Below, in pieces: positions 11,969 to 25,745 of a DNA stretch of 64,000 nt. Source of the DNA: Actinomucor elegans (lineage: Eukaryota > Mucoromycota > Mucoromycetes > Mucorales > Mucoraceae); NCBI GenBank assembly GCA_026027325.1, contig JAMSLZ010000001.1, positions 496,001 to 560,000 on the forward strand, given 5' to 3'. The notes beneath the pieces are model-generated. The model worked only from the letters and a program-made list of their open reading frames with translations. It was not told where the DNA came from and did not search any database. The translations under genes were made by a program, and so were the position numbers. Position 1 is the stretch's first letter, and each line of letters opens with the position of its first letter.

Positions 11969-14900
11969 TTACACAAATCGAGGCAGGCTATCTAATGGTA
12001 ACATTGGACTCGTGTCACTCAACATAAGGGCATATGTTAAACTATGCTTTGCGTCCAAAATGTTGTCTTGTGCTCTATAAACTTTACTAAGCAAGTACCT
12101 ATATAATAAAACAGTGTATCAATAAGTGAATTCCATCATTACTTTAGTTGGTTCTCTTACCACGCTTCTGTTTGATTCCAGCCCAATCCTTTCGCTGATC
12201 TTTCCAACAATTGCTCTGCCAACTCGACTTGTTCCATATCCAAATATACAGATGCAAGCGATGTATGAGTCGTTACATGTTCAGGATCAATCGATAAAGC
12301 TTTTTTGAACGCTTCTAATGCACGATCCTGATAATCTGCCCCTCTCTGCTTCAAAATAATTAAACCGATCTGATGCCAGACATCAGCGCTGTTTCCATTG
12401 GTTAATTGATCTGCTTCTGAAATTGCTTTAAATGCTTCGTCGTATCGTTGGGCGCGTGTATACGTTGCACTAGCCATAATCCATATTAAAACAAGAATCG
12501 TTTGCCAGCGCTCTTGACGAATAGTGTAGTATGCGTTTTTATGGACCGTAGTTGTGTTGTTAGATAGAGGAATAGAAGATGTACTTTGCTGATCTTGTTG
12601 GTTAAGCTGAGATAATGAAGAAAAATAAGATGAATGCTGCTGTTGACTTGGGAAAGGTGGCTTGATACTGTTTGTAGATTCTTGAAGTACCAAGGATGAG
12701 GATATAAGCTCCTCCTGGCTCATTGTAGCTTTTAAGAGATTGGTGCTTGATTCTGTTATACCATAAAGATATTAGACGTAAGCTCAGTTTAATGCTTGGT
12801 TTCAACATACCTCTCGTTTGTCCTGGTGTATCTGAGGAGGGAATGTTAATGCTACTGCTTCTAAATGACAAAAAGCCTGTCTTTTTGGGCTTTGGCTCCT
12901 TCTTTTCTTTTTTTTTCTTGTTTAACGAAGATAAGCTCAATAAGGGATCATTCATAGTGCTGATTGATCTTCTCTGCTTATGTTTGCTTTTCTTTCGGTC
13001 CAATGGTGCCTGTTCCTCCTCTGGTTCTTCTTTCTCGTCTACTCGAAGTAGAGTCGAAGACTGCGTTGATTCAGATTCTTCTGTTAATTGCCGGGCTGAT
13101 TCGACATTCGGAAGAGCGTCATCATCTTCTTTTGCCACAGCTGGAGGCAAAGCAAACGAAGAAGAGTTTAGGCTGTCGTTATCATCAAAAATACTACTAC
13201 TACTAAAAATACTGCTATTGTTGATTGTATTGCTTCTAGAGCGGGGATGAGACAAAGATTTAAGACTATCTTGGCGGTGTTGGCTCACTGTAGATGATTT
13301 ATGATGTCCTAGAGAAGATTCTTTCTCTATAACGGCAGCCGCTGTAGCGACATCTATTTTCATCTTTTTTGACAACTTGGCATACATATCAAATAAGTCA
13401 GGATAAATTTTGAGCACGGCCTCTGCGCCTTCTAGTATTTCCAGAAAGTAAGTTTGTGACATACGCATACGCATATAAGCTTCAGCTCGGTCAAAAAACT
13501 CTAGTCCTTCCTCAGTGTCCAATGTCAAAACCAAGTCCGATTCTTCTTCATTATCAAAGTTCTCTATCATGTTCATATGATAACCCAAACCTGCTTGGAT
13601 GAGCTGCAGAGACTTTGGCAATGCGTTAAATTGGTGCGCAGACTGGACAAGAGCAAGTAAATGCCAGCTTGGGATAAAGTCACCTCGTAGTTTGATAGAG
13701 CGCTTAACAGAAGACGTTGCAGAGACCATGTCGCCTATGATAGCTTGCTGTAAACCAAGTTCGTAGTATGTTTGCCAAGAGCGAGAGTCCAGCTCTGCTG
13801 CTCGCTTATAAGACACCAATGCTTCCACTTGATACTCGGAACGTTTCTTTTCATCACGACCTAACAAACTAATCAGTATACAAAACACCTACTTTCAAAT
13901 AATATACTCACATTGAGAAGAGTATAGGCTATAAGAAGAACCACGCACCCTTCTACTTTGAGCCATCAAAGATTTCCACTGGCTGGCCTTTTTTCGCTTC
14001 AAATGTTCTGATTCTTCCAATAGAGTAACTGCAACGTCACTCAATACAGTAGCTTCTTGACCTTTTCCATCATGTTGGCCGTATAGCTGCTGCGCAGCTG
14101 CCAAAACCAATCGTACGACATCGAATTCAGTGTCGCTTTCACAGGATCCAATTGGCGTTTTCTTCTTTGGCAAAGTAGGCTGTACATTATCATCATCTTC
14201 AGATTCTGGTAGATCAGCTAACTCACATAAAGTCTTTTCCAAAGACAACAAGTTCTTGTTGGCGGTTGCCTGAGATTCATGTGCGATGTATTCTAAACGG
14301 TCCTGGATAGTTTCAACAAGCTCTTCCAAATAAGACACCTCTTCATCACTACTATCTCCATCAATATGTGATTTTTCTTGATTTTCATTTGTAAGGGTTT
14401 CTCTATCAATGAGATGAGGCACACCTAATAGCTCCAAATAATGAGTTAGGGCCAGCTTGGCTTCTTGCATCTCTCCCAATCGAAGCAACGTGTAAAACAA
14501 GTGACGCGAGATACACACGCTATTAAATGTGAATTTACGACTACGGTTGAGAAATTTGCGAGTGCGACGGATGTATTCGACTGGGCCCCATCCCACAGTG
14601 TCATGAGCAGCGACGAGTAAGTTGGATAGCTCTAATACGCGGTGGTTCAAATCAATGGGATTCTTTTTGTTCAAGAGAGGAGCAAAAGCGGCCAACAAGT
14701 TACGAAACTGAGTCATGAGTTGCATGGTTTCATCCAATGCAGCTGCAGACCGTTCGAACAAGGTCGTTTCACCAGCCTCAGAAAATACAGATCGTGTTGC
14801 TGTTAAAGTAGGCGAGATAGGGCTGTTTACGAAATCATTAGGTATCAAATAAGTACTAAACAATGTTTACTTACTTTGTATATTCATCATCTGGACTTGC

Positions 14901-16140
14901 AGGAACATAGACGCCTTTCTGATAAGCTCTTGTTAAATAACGAATGTAATGACGGAAAACCACCCATCTTTTGTGAATACGCCAGTCATTAGGCCATTCA
15001 GTACAGCAATAATGCAGATAAGTACGCATCAATTTCAATGTTTGCTTGACAGGGCCTCTGTTAAGTTTGAAACGCTTAAGAACTGAATAAAAAAAAAAAA
15101 AAAAAACTTTTATGACTATACTTACTTTCTTCGCAACTGAAGCAAAACAGATCTATAAAGACAATCTTCTAGCCAGTAAAACAAGGCTTTGCTCTTTTCT
15201 TCTGGGTGTTGTTCAACAACTTTTAAGGCGCCCAAATAGGAATCTAATGCTTCTGTGTAGTTCTCTTGCATTTCAAAGCATACACCTAAAGGAGTCCAAG
15301 GTACACTTAATATGCAGTCACTGTTTGTATGCGCGCACAGACGTTGTTTACCTTTAATAACTCTTGCTTGTACCAATAAAACAAGACCATAGCCCCTCTC
15401 GACGTCTTCTAGCCTCAATGCTAAATGTTGCAACCATTCCAAAGCTTTATCGTAACGTCCACTTTCGAAATAAATCCTTGCTAACACGATTTTGGAGAAC
15501 TGATAAAGTTAAGCGCGGATTAATACAATATGAAACCTTGTATTATTAAGTGTGTACCTGTGCTTGCCAATCATCTGGTGTTTCTAGTTCACCCGACTTT
15601 ATTTGTCTTTGTATCACGTCTAATAATCTTACCAGTACTAGCTGAACATGAGAAGGCGGTAATCGAGGTAACAAAGATACACTGTTGGGATCATCCAATT
15701 GGTAATAAAAGTCTGATTCTTCAGGGTAGTTTCTTTTGACGGTTGTAGCAATAGGCGAGCTGTTCAGGTTGGAAGAAGATATACTGGGTTGATTAATTAG
15801 CTGTCTATTACCCCATTTTCTACCTTGTGCATTATTCGTAGTAGAAGGCGTGGCAGATAGATCTACTTCTGAGTCAGTGGTAGATACTGTATTGCCTATA
15901 GATTCGTGACGCCACTGTCTGACTAGCAATATGAATTCAGCTTCCATTCTAGCAGTGAATTCAAGTACTATAAAGATGTAAATGACTCGGCCCAATAGAA
16001 ACAGCAAATGGATATGTACCTGATTGGTATGGATGATACTTTTTGTATCTTTTTGCAAGTTCTGGTATATCAGACCATCTTTCATTACAACGCGCTTGTT
16101 CCAGATCAACAAATGTCTGGAGTGCCTTTGGGTTTTCCAT
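11969..16140 (-). CDS. TTC7/Ypp1 family TPR scaffold of the PI4-kinase complex
   Basis: Predicted 1057-residue protein with TPR repeats, orthologous in layout to animal TTC7 and yeast Ypp1. These bridge the membrane anchor Efr3 and PI4-kinase III alpha (Stt4) at the plasma membrane. Nine exons, read from 16140 down: 16140-16020, 15967-15558, 15499-15352, 15285-15126, 15057-14875, 14822-13912, 13860-12811, 12752-12161, 12098-11969; all phases close. The N-terminus is MENPKALQTFVDLEQARCNE. TPR-like stretches include ARIYFESGRYDKALEWLQHL, QENYTEALDSYLGAL, ALVSYKRAAELDSRSWQTYY and, near the end, AFKKALSIDPEHVTTHTSLA. A long Ser- and Lys-rich disordered insert (exon 7, around residues 650-810) separates the central TPRs from the C-terminal ones, as in the family. 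The C-terminus DSLPRFV resembles the SVLPREL-type end that I recall for TTC7. The Arf gene lies 436 bp upstream on the same strand. Confidence 0.88.
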
Positions 16141-16575
16141 TGATTAATAGTAAAAAGAAAGAAAGAAAGAAATAAAAAAGACTTAAATAAAAAAGATATG
16201 CTAATGATTTATTCGCCTTGAATGGTGATGGTTGCATTTACTGAAGCTTGACAGTGGAAGCACAAACTAAAAAAAAATTGTGTGAAAATCTCAGGTTAGT
16301 ATAATAGTTCAAGCTACACGTGTTTCTTGTCTTTACGTTCATGTTTAGCATTATGGATAAAAAAAAATAGTATATTTTAATGTATAAAAGAAGAGGTAAT
16401 AAGGGAAATAGAGTATAAAGTAAGTTTTTTTTTTGTGAAATAAAAGAGACTTGACAGGAAGGTGGTAAAAAAAAAAGAAAAAGAAAAAAAAGTCATTTAT
16501 TCTCTGCAAACGAGTTCAACAGCGAGTCTCTCTTCTATAATATACATTTCTCTCTTTTTTTTCATATAAACAAGC

Positions 16576-17344
<769 letters not shown>

Positions 17345-17363
17345 TTATTGAGGTGGAGTTGAC

Positions 17364-17375
17364 TTTTTATATATA
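17364..17375 (-). promoter_or_regulatory. Probable TATA box of the Arf gene
   Basis: On the minus strand this reads TATATATAAAAA, about 62 bases before the Arf start codon. An ACGCGT hexamer lies further upstream at 17507-17512. Position and sequence fit a core promoter; no transcript data are available. Confidence 0.5.
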
Positions 17376-19021
17376 GGCGCAAGTGGATTTAACTGGAAAT
17401 GAGATGATCTTTGGTTCTTATTGGACTACCTGATATTAAAAACGAGACTATTATATTGTGTTATCTAGACAGATGCGCCACGTAGTGTCGAGCTGACCGA
17501 GATATCACGCGTTTTTCTTTTGTATTATGTGACAGATGGACACTTTTTCTTATTTGTTCCGCAGCCGTCTCCTGTTATACATGCCTTCACGTTCATCAAA
17601 TATTTGCTGCATCGCTTCAAATCACTAGCAGCAAGAATATCCCCGAACTTTAATTGGGTTACGGAAATTGAATAATCAGGAGAAGAACAAGACAAAAAGA
17701 CAAAAAGAGAAATTTAAATTCTGATGCCAAAAATTCCGACCTTTCAATATTTTAATGCAATCGTGGTATAGTAAATGCATAGCTACTCTCATATGGTATT
17801 AATGAAATATATACACTATTTCTTCTTACACATTGAACGATTAAAAGTGAGTATAATATTATGTATAAAAATACCGAATCATTTATAGTTTTTTTCCAAT
17901 TTGTTGGCTCGTTTGTGTTATGGCGATAAACTAAATCTGTTATATGAAAAAAAAAACCTAAAAAACGCCTAGGTATAGGATAAACAATAAGGGGTGATAA
18001 AATATTAAGCAATATATCTCTAGGGCAGAAATATTCAGTTAAAAGAACTGTTCAAAGTTTTGAAAATTTGGAGCAAAGGGGTGTATGCAAGGAGAAGAAA
18101 ACAAAAATAAAAAATTGTTCTATTTTCGGTTAGCATTTGATTGGATCACGGACATTGAAGTGACCCTTTAGTAGTTCCGTATTGGCCAACGAAAAATGAA
18201 AATTACATATATCCCAGGTACATTTTTTTTTTTTTTTTTGATCTAAAAATACTTTTCTCGTTGTTTTAATGAGGGTTTAGCATAATAATAATAATAAAAG
18301 GTTTAGATGAATATAAAGTCTATTAGTAAACCTTACATAAACATTAAATTAATAATCGATTTATGTAGAAATTATATTTTATTCTAAAAAAAATAGGGAT
18401 TTATTTTTGATTTTTATGCGATTTCTGGAGAATGCGGCCTTAAGCCAATAGATCGAAATTTTTATAAGGAAAATAGCAAGCGTATATACTGTCAAAAAGT
18501 GAGAGCTACTTTTCTTATTATAAAGTATGAAATGTCTACAATCAAAAGTTAAGGCTAAAAATTTGGAAAAATCGAGCTTAAATTTGCAATCGCATTGTTA
18601 AATTGCGACGCGTATCAATTCGAGTGCAAAATTTTTGATATTTGTTATTACATAGTACTTTGGAAACCAGCAACCATCAAGTTGGTTAGTTATCAGGATA
18701 CAACCGGTGTCTTTGATAATACAGTCACCCAATCCATGCAAACAAAAACGAGTTCCTAAACGAATCAGCATTAGGATCATAAACTATAATAAAGACATGC
18801 TTTCTTTTCACTGTACTTGCTATTTCTATCCCGAATAGAACGCATAATCGTTTCTTTTTAGCTTGCAGATAGTCCAATATGCTATAGAATGGACAAGTTT
18901 CTTTTAAGCCAATCAAGACGCATTACATGTTGTGACTAGCTTTAAACACGCATCCCAGTTTTAAAAAAAATCTCCACGATACCGTATCACTTCAATCTTT
19001 CAATTAGCACTGCATACTATC
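17376..19021. other. Divergent intergenic region between Arf and uL30
   Basis: No intact gene. On the minus strand at 18598-18916 two overlapping frames (FIIVYDPNADSF and LGDCIIKDTGCILITNQLDG) look somewhat protein-like and may be a frameshifted relic, but I recognise no family. The rest is AT-rich and holds the promoters of both flanking genes. Confidence 0.4.
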
Positions 19022-19840
19022 ATGTCGTATACGTAAAGTATTTTGTTTCGCTCCTATTCTCCTATGAGCCACTTACACATATGATGATATAGAACACCCT
19101 CACATGATCAAGTGTGCGTTCCTGAAACATTATTGAAAAAGAGAAAAGCGACTGAAAAAGCAGATGCCGAGAAGCAACTCATCAAATCATTAGCACAAAA
19201 AGAACAGCGAGATGTTCGCAAGATCATTTTCAAAAAAGCAGATGCGTATATCAAAGAATATAGACAGCGTGAAAACGATGATATTCGATTACGCCGTCAA
19301 GCAAAAAGTGAAGGCAATCACTACATTCCTGCTCAACCCAAACTACTGTTTGTCATTCGCATCAGCGGTATTAATGATGTGCATCCCAAAGTCAAAAAGG
19401 TATTACAGCTCTTTCGCCTCTTACAAATCAACAATGGCGTATTTGTACGTATCAATAAAGCTACGACACAGATGCTACAGATCATTGAGCCTTACGTCAC
19501 GTATGGTCCACCCAATTTGAAGACAGTGCGAGAATTGATCTATAAGCGTGGCTATGCTAAATGCAAAGGACAGCGTCTGCCCATCTCAGATAACAAGCTG
19601 ATCAGCGATCATTTGGGCCAGTTTGGTATCATTTGTGTTGAGGATATCATTCATGAGATCTTTACTTTGGGCGATCACTTCAAGCAAGTCAATAACTTTC
19701 TCTGGCCATTCAAATTAAGCAACCCGAACGGTCATAAAAAGACCTCCTGGAAACCTAGAAAATTTAAACATTATGTCGAAGGCGGTGATGCTGGTGATCG
19801 TGAATTTGATATCAACAAGTTGGTTCAATCCATGAACTAA
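19022..19840 (+). CDS. RPL7: 60S ribosomal protein L7 (uL30)
   Basis: A 252-residue large-subunit ribosomal protein in two exons: a tiny first exon, 19022-19032 (MSYT, phase 2), and 19093-19840. The alternative acceptor at 19111-19112 gives the wrong phase, so the join is fixed by frame. Family hallmarks are [10 protein letters not shown] near the N-terminus, the basic N-terminal extension, [35 protein letters not shown] [57 protein letters not shown] and [14 protein letters not shown]. An early intron after only a few codons is common in fungal ribosomal protein genes. Confidence 0.97.
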
Positions 19841-21999
19841 AGGGCCCTTCTGTAATTTATTACTGTCATTGTAAACAAATACCCTTATTTCCCCCCCCCC
19901 CTCCCCTTGTATATAATGCGTACTATCATAATAAACATGTAATACTCTATCAACTGTAAGGTGAGCTTTAGAACATCTTTGTAAATTAAGCTTTTTTTTA
20001 TGGTACCAACGCTATTCTTTGAGTGTCTTGATTCATCATCCTCAAAGAGCATGTTCGATCTTCCTGTCAGGTACAATCAATGATTTTATTTCATCATCTT
20101 ACTGCAGTTGATTTAAAAGACTACGTAATTGAGACTAGGAGGAATTTAGCTCTGTCCCAAAAAAAAAGGTATAACCTCAACTGAAACTACTTTGTTCCTA
20201 AAGTTTGAGGGATTCATCTATTGGAGGTAACCACGTTCGTTTTATAACTGGAACCCCTCTCTATTAATGAGGATTTGAATTGAATTACTGCGTGTCAGTT
20301 GAGGGAAAACGTCTGTAAGATCGCGTGGTCTCTCTACTGCTCCTTTTTCAAATTGATCCAATTTTTTTAACGTGGATTTTTTCTGTTAATGATTGCAGAA
20401 CCAATAATTGAAACATAGGGTACAAAACATGTTAAATAATGCGCCAAACGAAGCGGGGTGCAAGTAAAATAAGGGTTCTAGAGTTCAACGACCCATTTTT
20501 CCTTTACCAGTAGTTGATCATACGCTGCTAATAGCCGTTTGCAGTGTCTTGACCGAACGTATCGTTCATTATTAGAAAGACAAAGTTTGTGATATCACTA
20601 CTTGGTTTCCAGAAGGAGTCTTTTTTTCTGGGATCAAACACAATAGTGCGTATATCGTGAGACCAAACCTGCAAAGCTATTTCTTTATGCCAGCTTTTGT
20701 TCATTTGATTGTTCTGAGAATCTCATGTCTCTGAAAAAGAATGTAAATAATATTAGAAAAAGACAGGTTTGCATAATTGAAAATCAAGTTTTTGAAACAT
20801 CGATCTGAAAATCGTATTTGCTTTAGTATCAACTGAGGCTTATGTTTATTTATTTTATTTTTTTTTGGAAAAGAGAATTTCCTTCCTTGTGAACCATCTG
20901 CGGTAATCATAAACCAGCATAGAAAGATGCAATGAGTTGAATAAGAAGGTTATCATTGACTAATGGGATTGAGTATGCGGTCCTTCTTTCCTTTGGACCA
21001 TTACCAAAAGCCTTGAAACTAAAGATATACCAGGACATATATATATATAAATATATAAATCAAAGTTTGATTATTACAATGAGTTCATCTTTAAGATAAT
21101 ATAGTAAACACAGCATGCGTTAAATATATCCAATTGTAGAACATTTTTACAGTCTAGTGCAGTAATTCACTTTTTATTTTTATTTTTTATTCCTTTACTA
21201 AACTCATATCATTCCCTCTCGAATGAAACTATACACATATTGCGTTTATAAAATAAAGATGCAATTTTATTGGACCCAAAAATTATCTATTAGATTTAAA
21301 GCTCAAAAGTCGGCTTTGCCATTGTAGTCTGTGCCTCAAAATGAGCAGCTGCATATCATATAATATTCATTTATCTGCAGGACAATGAATACTAGTTTAG
21401 AATTGCTAATAAATAACAATACTGTATGTATTTCTATATTGTTTTACTGTTTAATTTAGGTTAGTCCGGTCAATATCCTTATCCGGAACAAGTAGCTGTA
21501 TTTAATACAGCTTCCATTGAACTAAAGTTTAGCACATGTCGTGTTTGAAATTACCCATAATTAACAAATCTCATGCATATGTATGTTGCATGATCTTTTA
21601 GTGATGAATCTCTTACCTGACCTTGGTCAATTTCAGTGGCTGATTCTTCCTTTATACTCGAAAAGCATAGTTGCATCTAATAATACACTCTTTATTGAAC
21701 TGCAATAGTCAGCACTTTTTATTTATTCATATTTCATCAAATAGTCCACGTTATGGTTCATAATATTACATTCACGAGCCAAGTGGTTGCTTTACTTCGC
21801 TGCTTGAGTGTCCCATAGTATACCATCGCATTTCACTACAATACTTGTCTTTATTCTATGATATGATATTTGCATAGATTCCTTCTTCCCAAAAGCTGGT
21901 ACTTGATTTTTCAAAAACTAACACTTTGTTTTTCCAAAAATTCCCGGGTGGCTAAAATCACCAAAAGCCCTTTTTTTCTTTCTTTCTTTATTCTATCCA
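19841..21999. other. Gene-free spacer between uL30 and the tyrosine phosphatase
   Basis: About 2.2 kb with no recognisable coding region. A C-rich run with 10 consecutive C sits at about 19891-19906, and an AT dinucleotide stretch at about 21036-21058. The last 40 bases before the phosphatase are CT-rich. Confidence 0.5.
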
Positions 22000-22923
22000 A
22001 TGACTATGGACAAAGTTGAAAACAAGAGCTTGGAATTGGTCCGAGCTATTATAGCAGATAAAAGCAGATTTATACATTACGCACATCAAAAGTTTAGTCA
22101 AGTGAATGAGTTAGAATTGCAGCGATCTTCGCATTACCAACATGAAGAGGCTAGAAGAAACGCAAAATTGAACCGTTACTTTAATATTGTTCCTTATGAT
22201 CATAACTGTATTAAACTGACAGATCAGCGACTAGGCCGTACCAACGATGATTATATCAATGCCAGTTGGATTTTGGCACCTTATGATATCCCTCGATTTT
22301 ATATTGCGACTCAGGGTCCTACCTCATCCACGTTGATGGATTTTTGGAGGTTGGTAGTGGAAAAACATGTGCCAGTGATCGTGTGTTTGACACCGCAGAC
22401 AGAAAGTGGAATAGAGAAATGTGCCCGCTATTGGCCAGAAGGAGATGAAATCAAACAATTTAAGCAAGATAAAATTGCCGTGATGGTTCGAAATATCAAA
22501 ATGGAAAGAAAAGACTCGGAAGCGGATTGCATTGTTAGAACGATTTCAGTGGAATTCTATCATGACGATCAACTGGTTGAACAAGCGCGGGTGACTCAGT
22601 TACATTTCTTGGGCTGGCCAGATCATGGTGTGCCTAAGGAAACCGCCAAAGTGATTGCATTGATTCAACTGACGCGTCAGTTGCAAGAGACAAATAAGCC
22701 AGTGCTGGTGCATTGTAGTGCCGGATGCGGTAGAACAGGCACATTCTGTGTGATTGATTCTGCAGAAGTTTTATTAAAAATGAACCGCAAAGACTTTTTG
22801 GTGGATCCCGTCTTTTTATTGACAGATGAGTTCCGTAAGCAACGCACAACGATGGTTCAAGCGCAAGCACAGTTCAATTTTTGTTATAAAGCACTAGTGG
22901 ATTTCATAGATCAAGAAGAATGA
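22000..22923 (+). CDS. Classical protein tyrosine phosphatase
   Basis: A single-exon 307-residue protein consisting almost wholly of a PTP catalytic domain; it removes phosphate from phosphotyrosine in the cytoplasm or nucleus. Landmarks in order: RNAKLNRYFNIVPYDHN, NDDYINASWI (the phosphotyrosine-loop region), IATQGPTSSTLMDFW, CLTPQTESGIEKCARYWP, the WPD loop GWPDHGVP near residue 207 with the general-acid Asp, and the signature HCSAGCGRTG (residues 238-247) with the nucleophile Cys239 and Arg245. A Q-loop-like TMVQAQAQFNFCY follows. All catalytic residues are present. No regulatory domain is attached. It resembles the catalytic part of fission-yeast Pyp-type phosphatases; the substrate is unknown. 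Confidence 0.95.
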   Translation: MTMDKVENKSLELVRAIIADKSRFIHYAHQKFSQVNELELQRSSHYQHEEARRNAKLNRYFNIVPYDHNCIKLTDQRLGRTNDDYINASWILAPYDIPRFYIATQGPTSSTLMDFWRLVVEKHVPVIVCLTPQTESGIEKCARYWPEGDEIKQFKQDKIAVMVRNIKMERKDSEADCIVRTISVEFYHDDQLVEQARVTQLHFLGWPDHGVPKETAKVIALIQLTRQLQETNKPVLVHCSAGCGRTGTFCVIDSAEVLLKMNRKDFLVDPVFLLTDEFRKQRTTMVQAQAQFNFCYKALVDFIDQEE

Positions 22924-23241
22924 ACATATCTAATAATAACATATTAAATAAAGGAGGGTCCACTTTATATTCCTTCTTGTTCAACGTGGGGGCCCCTTTC
23001 ACATATATATATTTCATTGTTATTTTTTGATAGGAGTCTACTATATATACTCTTTATTGTTTTCCCTTGATTCGATCGATTATTGAATATGGAATGCAGA
23101 TCAAGCTTATGTTGTCTTTTTGTATAAGGGAGCAAACATTCCATCCGTTTAATAGATATATCTATTTCTTTCTTTCCCCTATCATTACAAGTATTTAAAT
23201 ACTCGGGTTATTTCACCATCATTTCTTCTTTATCTTTAACA

Positions 23242-24354
23242 ATGGCTTACCAACATCAAATCAACTATATCAATAATAAAGAACCACAATACCCAGCATC
23301 TGCTTATCTACAGCACTATCAATTTCACCCTACATTTCTGGCAAACTATATTATTGGTGAAGAACTCGGCTCTGGTGGATATGGATTTGTCGTTTCTGCT
23401 CGTGAAAGAAGAACAGGCATCGAAAGAGCAGTCAAATTCATCTTTCGCAACAAGATACCCGCTCACAGTTGGGTCAAAGACAGAGAACTCGGTCACATCC
23501 CCATGGAAATCTATGTTTTGAAAAATGTTCGTCACCCTAGTGTCATTGGTTATGTTGATTCATACCAAGACAATCATTTTTGCTATCTAGTCATGGAATT
23601 ACACGGTACACAGTGGACTGCTGCACTTGATGACTCACTAGAAGCGCCTAGATCGCCTGCCTTGTCTGAAACATCTTCATTTGGCAGCTCCAGCTCCTAC
23701 AGCTCCATGTTGGATTCTCCAGTGGATGAATACCCTTCGTACTTTGATGAAGCGCCTGTCATTAAAAGACGTACTTCTTGCGATCTATTTGAATGTATCG
23801 AACGCCATAACAACTTTGAAGAGCCTCTTGCCAAAATGATTTTTAAGCAAATCGTTTCTTGTGTCGCTCATCTTGATCGTTTAGGCGTCTGTCATCGTGA
23901 TATCAAGGATGAAAACATTGTTATTGATGATCAATTTCAGGTACATAAAATCGCTGCATATAACAAGTCAAATACTAAACTCTAGTTATAGGTCAAACTG
24001 ATTGATTTTGGTTCAGCAGTGTTACTGCCTCGTCACTTTGGTGATAAAAACAACTATTTGTTCAATCAATTCTATGGCACAGTCAGTTTCGCGTCACCTG
24101 AAATTCTATTAGGTAGACCCTACAGAGCAGAACCAGCAGAAATTTGGTCTCTTGGTGTCTTGCTTTATACCATCCTCTTTGGAGAAGTTCCCTTCCATGA
24201 CTCTAATATGGCAATTGCTGGTCAGTTTGTTCATCCCAAGATCAATGTTTCACCCGAGTGTTATTCTTTGATTGCGTGTATGTTGAATCGTTCTCCCGAA
24301 AAGAGACCTACTATCCATCAAGTCTTGATGCATCCTTGGTTTTCCGAGTTTTAA
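23242..24354 (+). CDS. Ser/Thr protein kinase, PASK/CAMK-like (paralogue 1)
   Basis: A 353-residue kinase in two exons, 23242-23940 and 23992-24354 (51-nt intron, phase 0, just before VKLIDFG). Glycine loop GSGGYGFV (residues 43-50), lysine in ERAVKFIF (K65), catalytic loop HRDIKDEN near residue 219, DFGSA, then FYGTVSFASPEILLGRPYRA and AEIWSLGVLLYTILFGEVPF. HRDIKDEN plus SPE resembles PAS-kinase and PIM-like kinases. There is no PAS domain here. A Ser-rich insertion (about residues 130-175, SETSSFGSSSSYSS) sits between the hinge and helix alphaD. The kinase at 29826-30792 is a clear paralogue with the intron in the same place. Substrates are unknown. Confidence 0.92.
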
Positions 24355-25469
24355 ATTATGGAATCTCCCTTTATTAATTATACACTTTATTGAACCAACT
24401 TTATACATTTTTTTTTTTTTTTTATATATTGCATGAACTTTACTTTTTATACTTATAAGCTCCTTTATAATACCCCCCTTCTTCATTTCTCACAAAATTA
24501 TACATATATACTAGATACTCGAGTCTTTTTTACAAAGATTCAAGTTTATACCACTATGCCACTCTTATATGCTAATCCTTGTACATACAAAACAACCCGC
24601 TAATTTCTCTTTCAACCAACCATTGCATTTTTTTAAACAAATCGTAACAATAAATATGTTCATTCGAAATATAACAATGCAGCTTAATTAAACGCGCCCT
24701 TTTTTTTTCGAAAGTTAATTACAGTGCATGACAAAGCCGTGCCTTGTTTGTATTTATCCTATGGCTGATCCAAAACCAATTGTCTTAAAAGGTTCCTGAC
24801 GAATGTTATTCCTCATTGTCCAGTTTCGCGTTCACAGTCACACAAACGTCACATTTCGTGACTATGATCACCAACTGAAAAAAATTTCTTGGTGAGGCCT
24901 GCTTCTCTATAAAAAGCCCACTGTATTCTGTTGGTTTCTCTCTTCTTTTCAATCGATTAGGTTATTGTTTATAGTTTGAAATAAGGTAATTAGTAAATTC
25001 TTTTTTTTTTTGTTACGCGTATGAAGAAAGAGTTTTGGAGGATGATTAGTACACTATGGCATAGTTCAACAGACGCGGGTCTTACTAACCCAATTGAATG
25101 TTGACACAAAATTCTTTCGCCCCTAGCTGACTAAACTCTTTATTCATATGTGAACTTTTTGTATTGTTTGCAACAAGTTTTACTAATCCTTTATTTGTCT
25201 ATCTAGATATTCTTACTGGAATAAATAACATATTTATCTTGTTTTATCCTTTAATAAAATCTTGTTTCTTTCTATCATATTTTCCTTTTTTTATATGTAT
25301 AATCATGTGTTTGTTGGTTTAGTTTCCTTTGAACCACTTTTTCTTAATCGTATGTAATAGAAGACTCTCCGTGGCTTTTTTTTTTTCAGAGATGGTATAG
25401 GCTCTTATATTTTATACCGAACCCTAGGTAAAAATGACAAACTTATAAACTCTGTTTGTCAAGCTTTTG

Positions 25470-25560
25470 ACAGATACAGTGGGGTCATTTTGTTTATGAA
25501 ATACTAATCACAGATGATATTGAACCGAGATCGGCTGAGAGATCTAGAGGTGAATAGATA
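25470..25560 (+). repeat. Dispersed repeat copy, left arm of an inverted pair
   Basis: The core GAGATCGGCTGAGAGATCTA matches the reverse complement of 26293-26343 (GAGATCGGCTGAAAGATCTA). The similarity reaches roughly 75 bases with mismatches. Together the two arms bound about 0.9 kb, a MITE-like layout. No target-site duplication was identified. Confidence 0.55.
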
Positions 25561-25587
25561 TTGTAGTATAAATAAGTGTCTTTGATA

Positions 25588-25615
25588 GATGATATATATA
25601 TATATATATATATAT
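25588..25615. repeat. (AT)n microsatellite
   Basis: About 14 perfect AT dinucleotides inside the dispersed-repeat region. Confidence 0.85.
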
Positions 25616-25649
25616 TAGCGCGCTTCAACCAAGTTTAAACTTCTGGTAG

Positions 25650-25745
25650 ATTCAACAGTTCATTCTAAATATGAATCACTAGTTCAATGTAATATCGGAC
25701 CAAGATAGGTCGAGAAATCTGTAGGTCTATAGGTTTAGACTGGTT
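25650..25745 (+). repeat. Dispersed repeat copy, second in the same orientation
   Basis: Contains GTTCATTCTAAATATGAATC followed by GAGAAATCTGTAGGTCTATAG. It is similar at about 70% to the reverse complement of 54190-54290, and also to the arm at 25470-25560. Confidence 0.5.

Noticed and set aside
12747..13250. Plus-strand ORF of 167 codons
   Set aside because: Antisense to the Ser/Lys-rich insert exon of TTC7, whose minus-strand frame has splice sites and family similarity.
15057..15126. Frame conflict in TTC7 at the poly-T intron
   Set aside because: The acceptor CTTAACAG, a little further downstream than the first AG, gives a clean phase (LRRKGPVKQTL); no frameshift is needed.
18598..18916. 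Two overlapping minus-strand ORFs with protein-like segments
   Set aside because: Possibly a frameshifted relic, but too short and unfamiliar to call; only mentioned in the intergenic entry.
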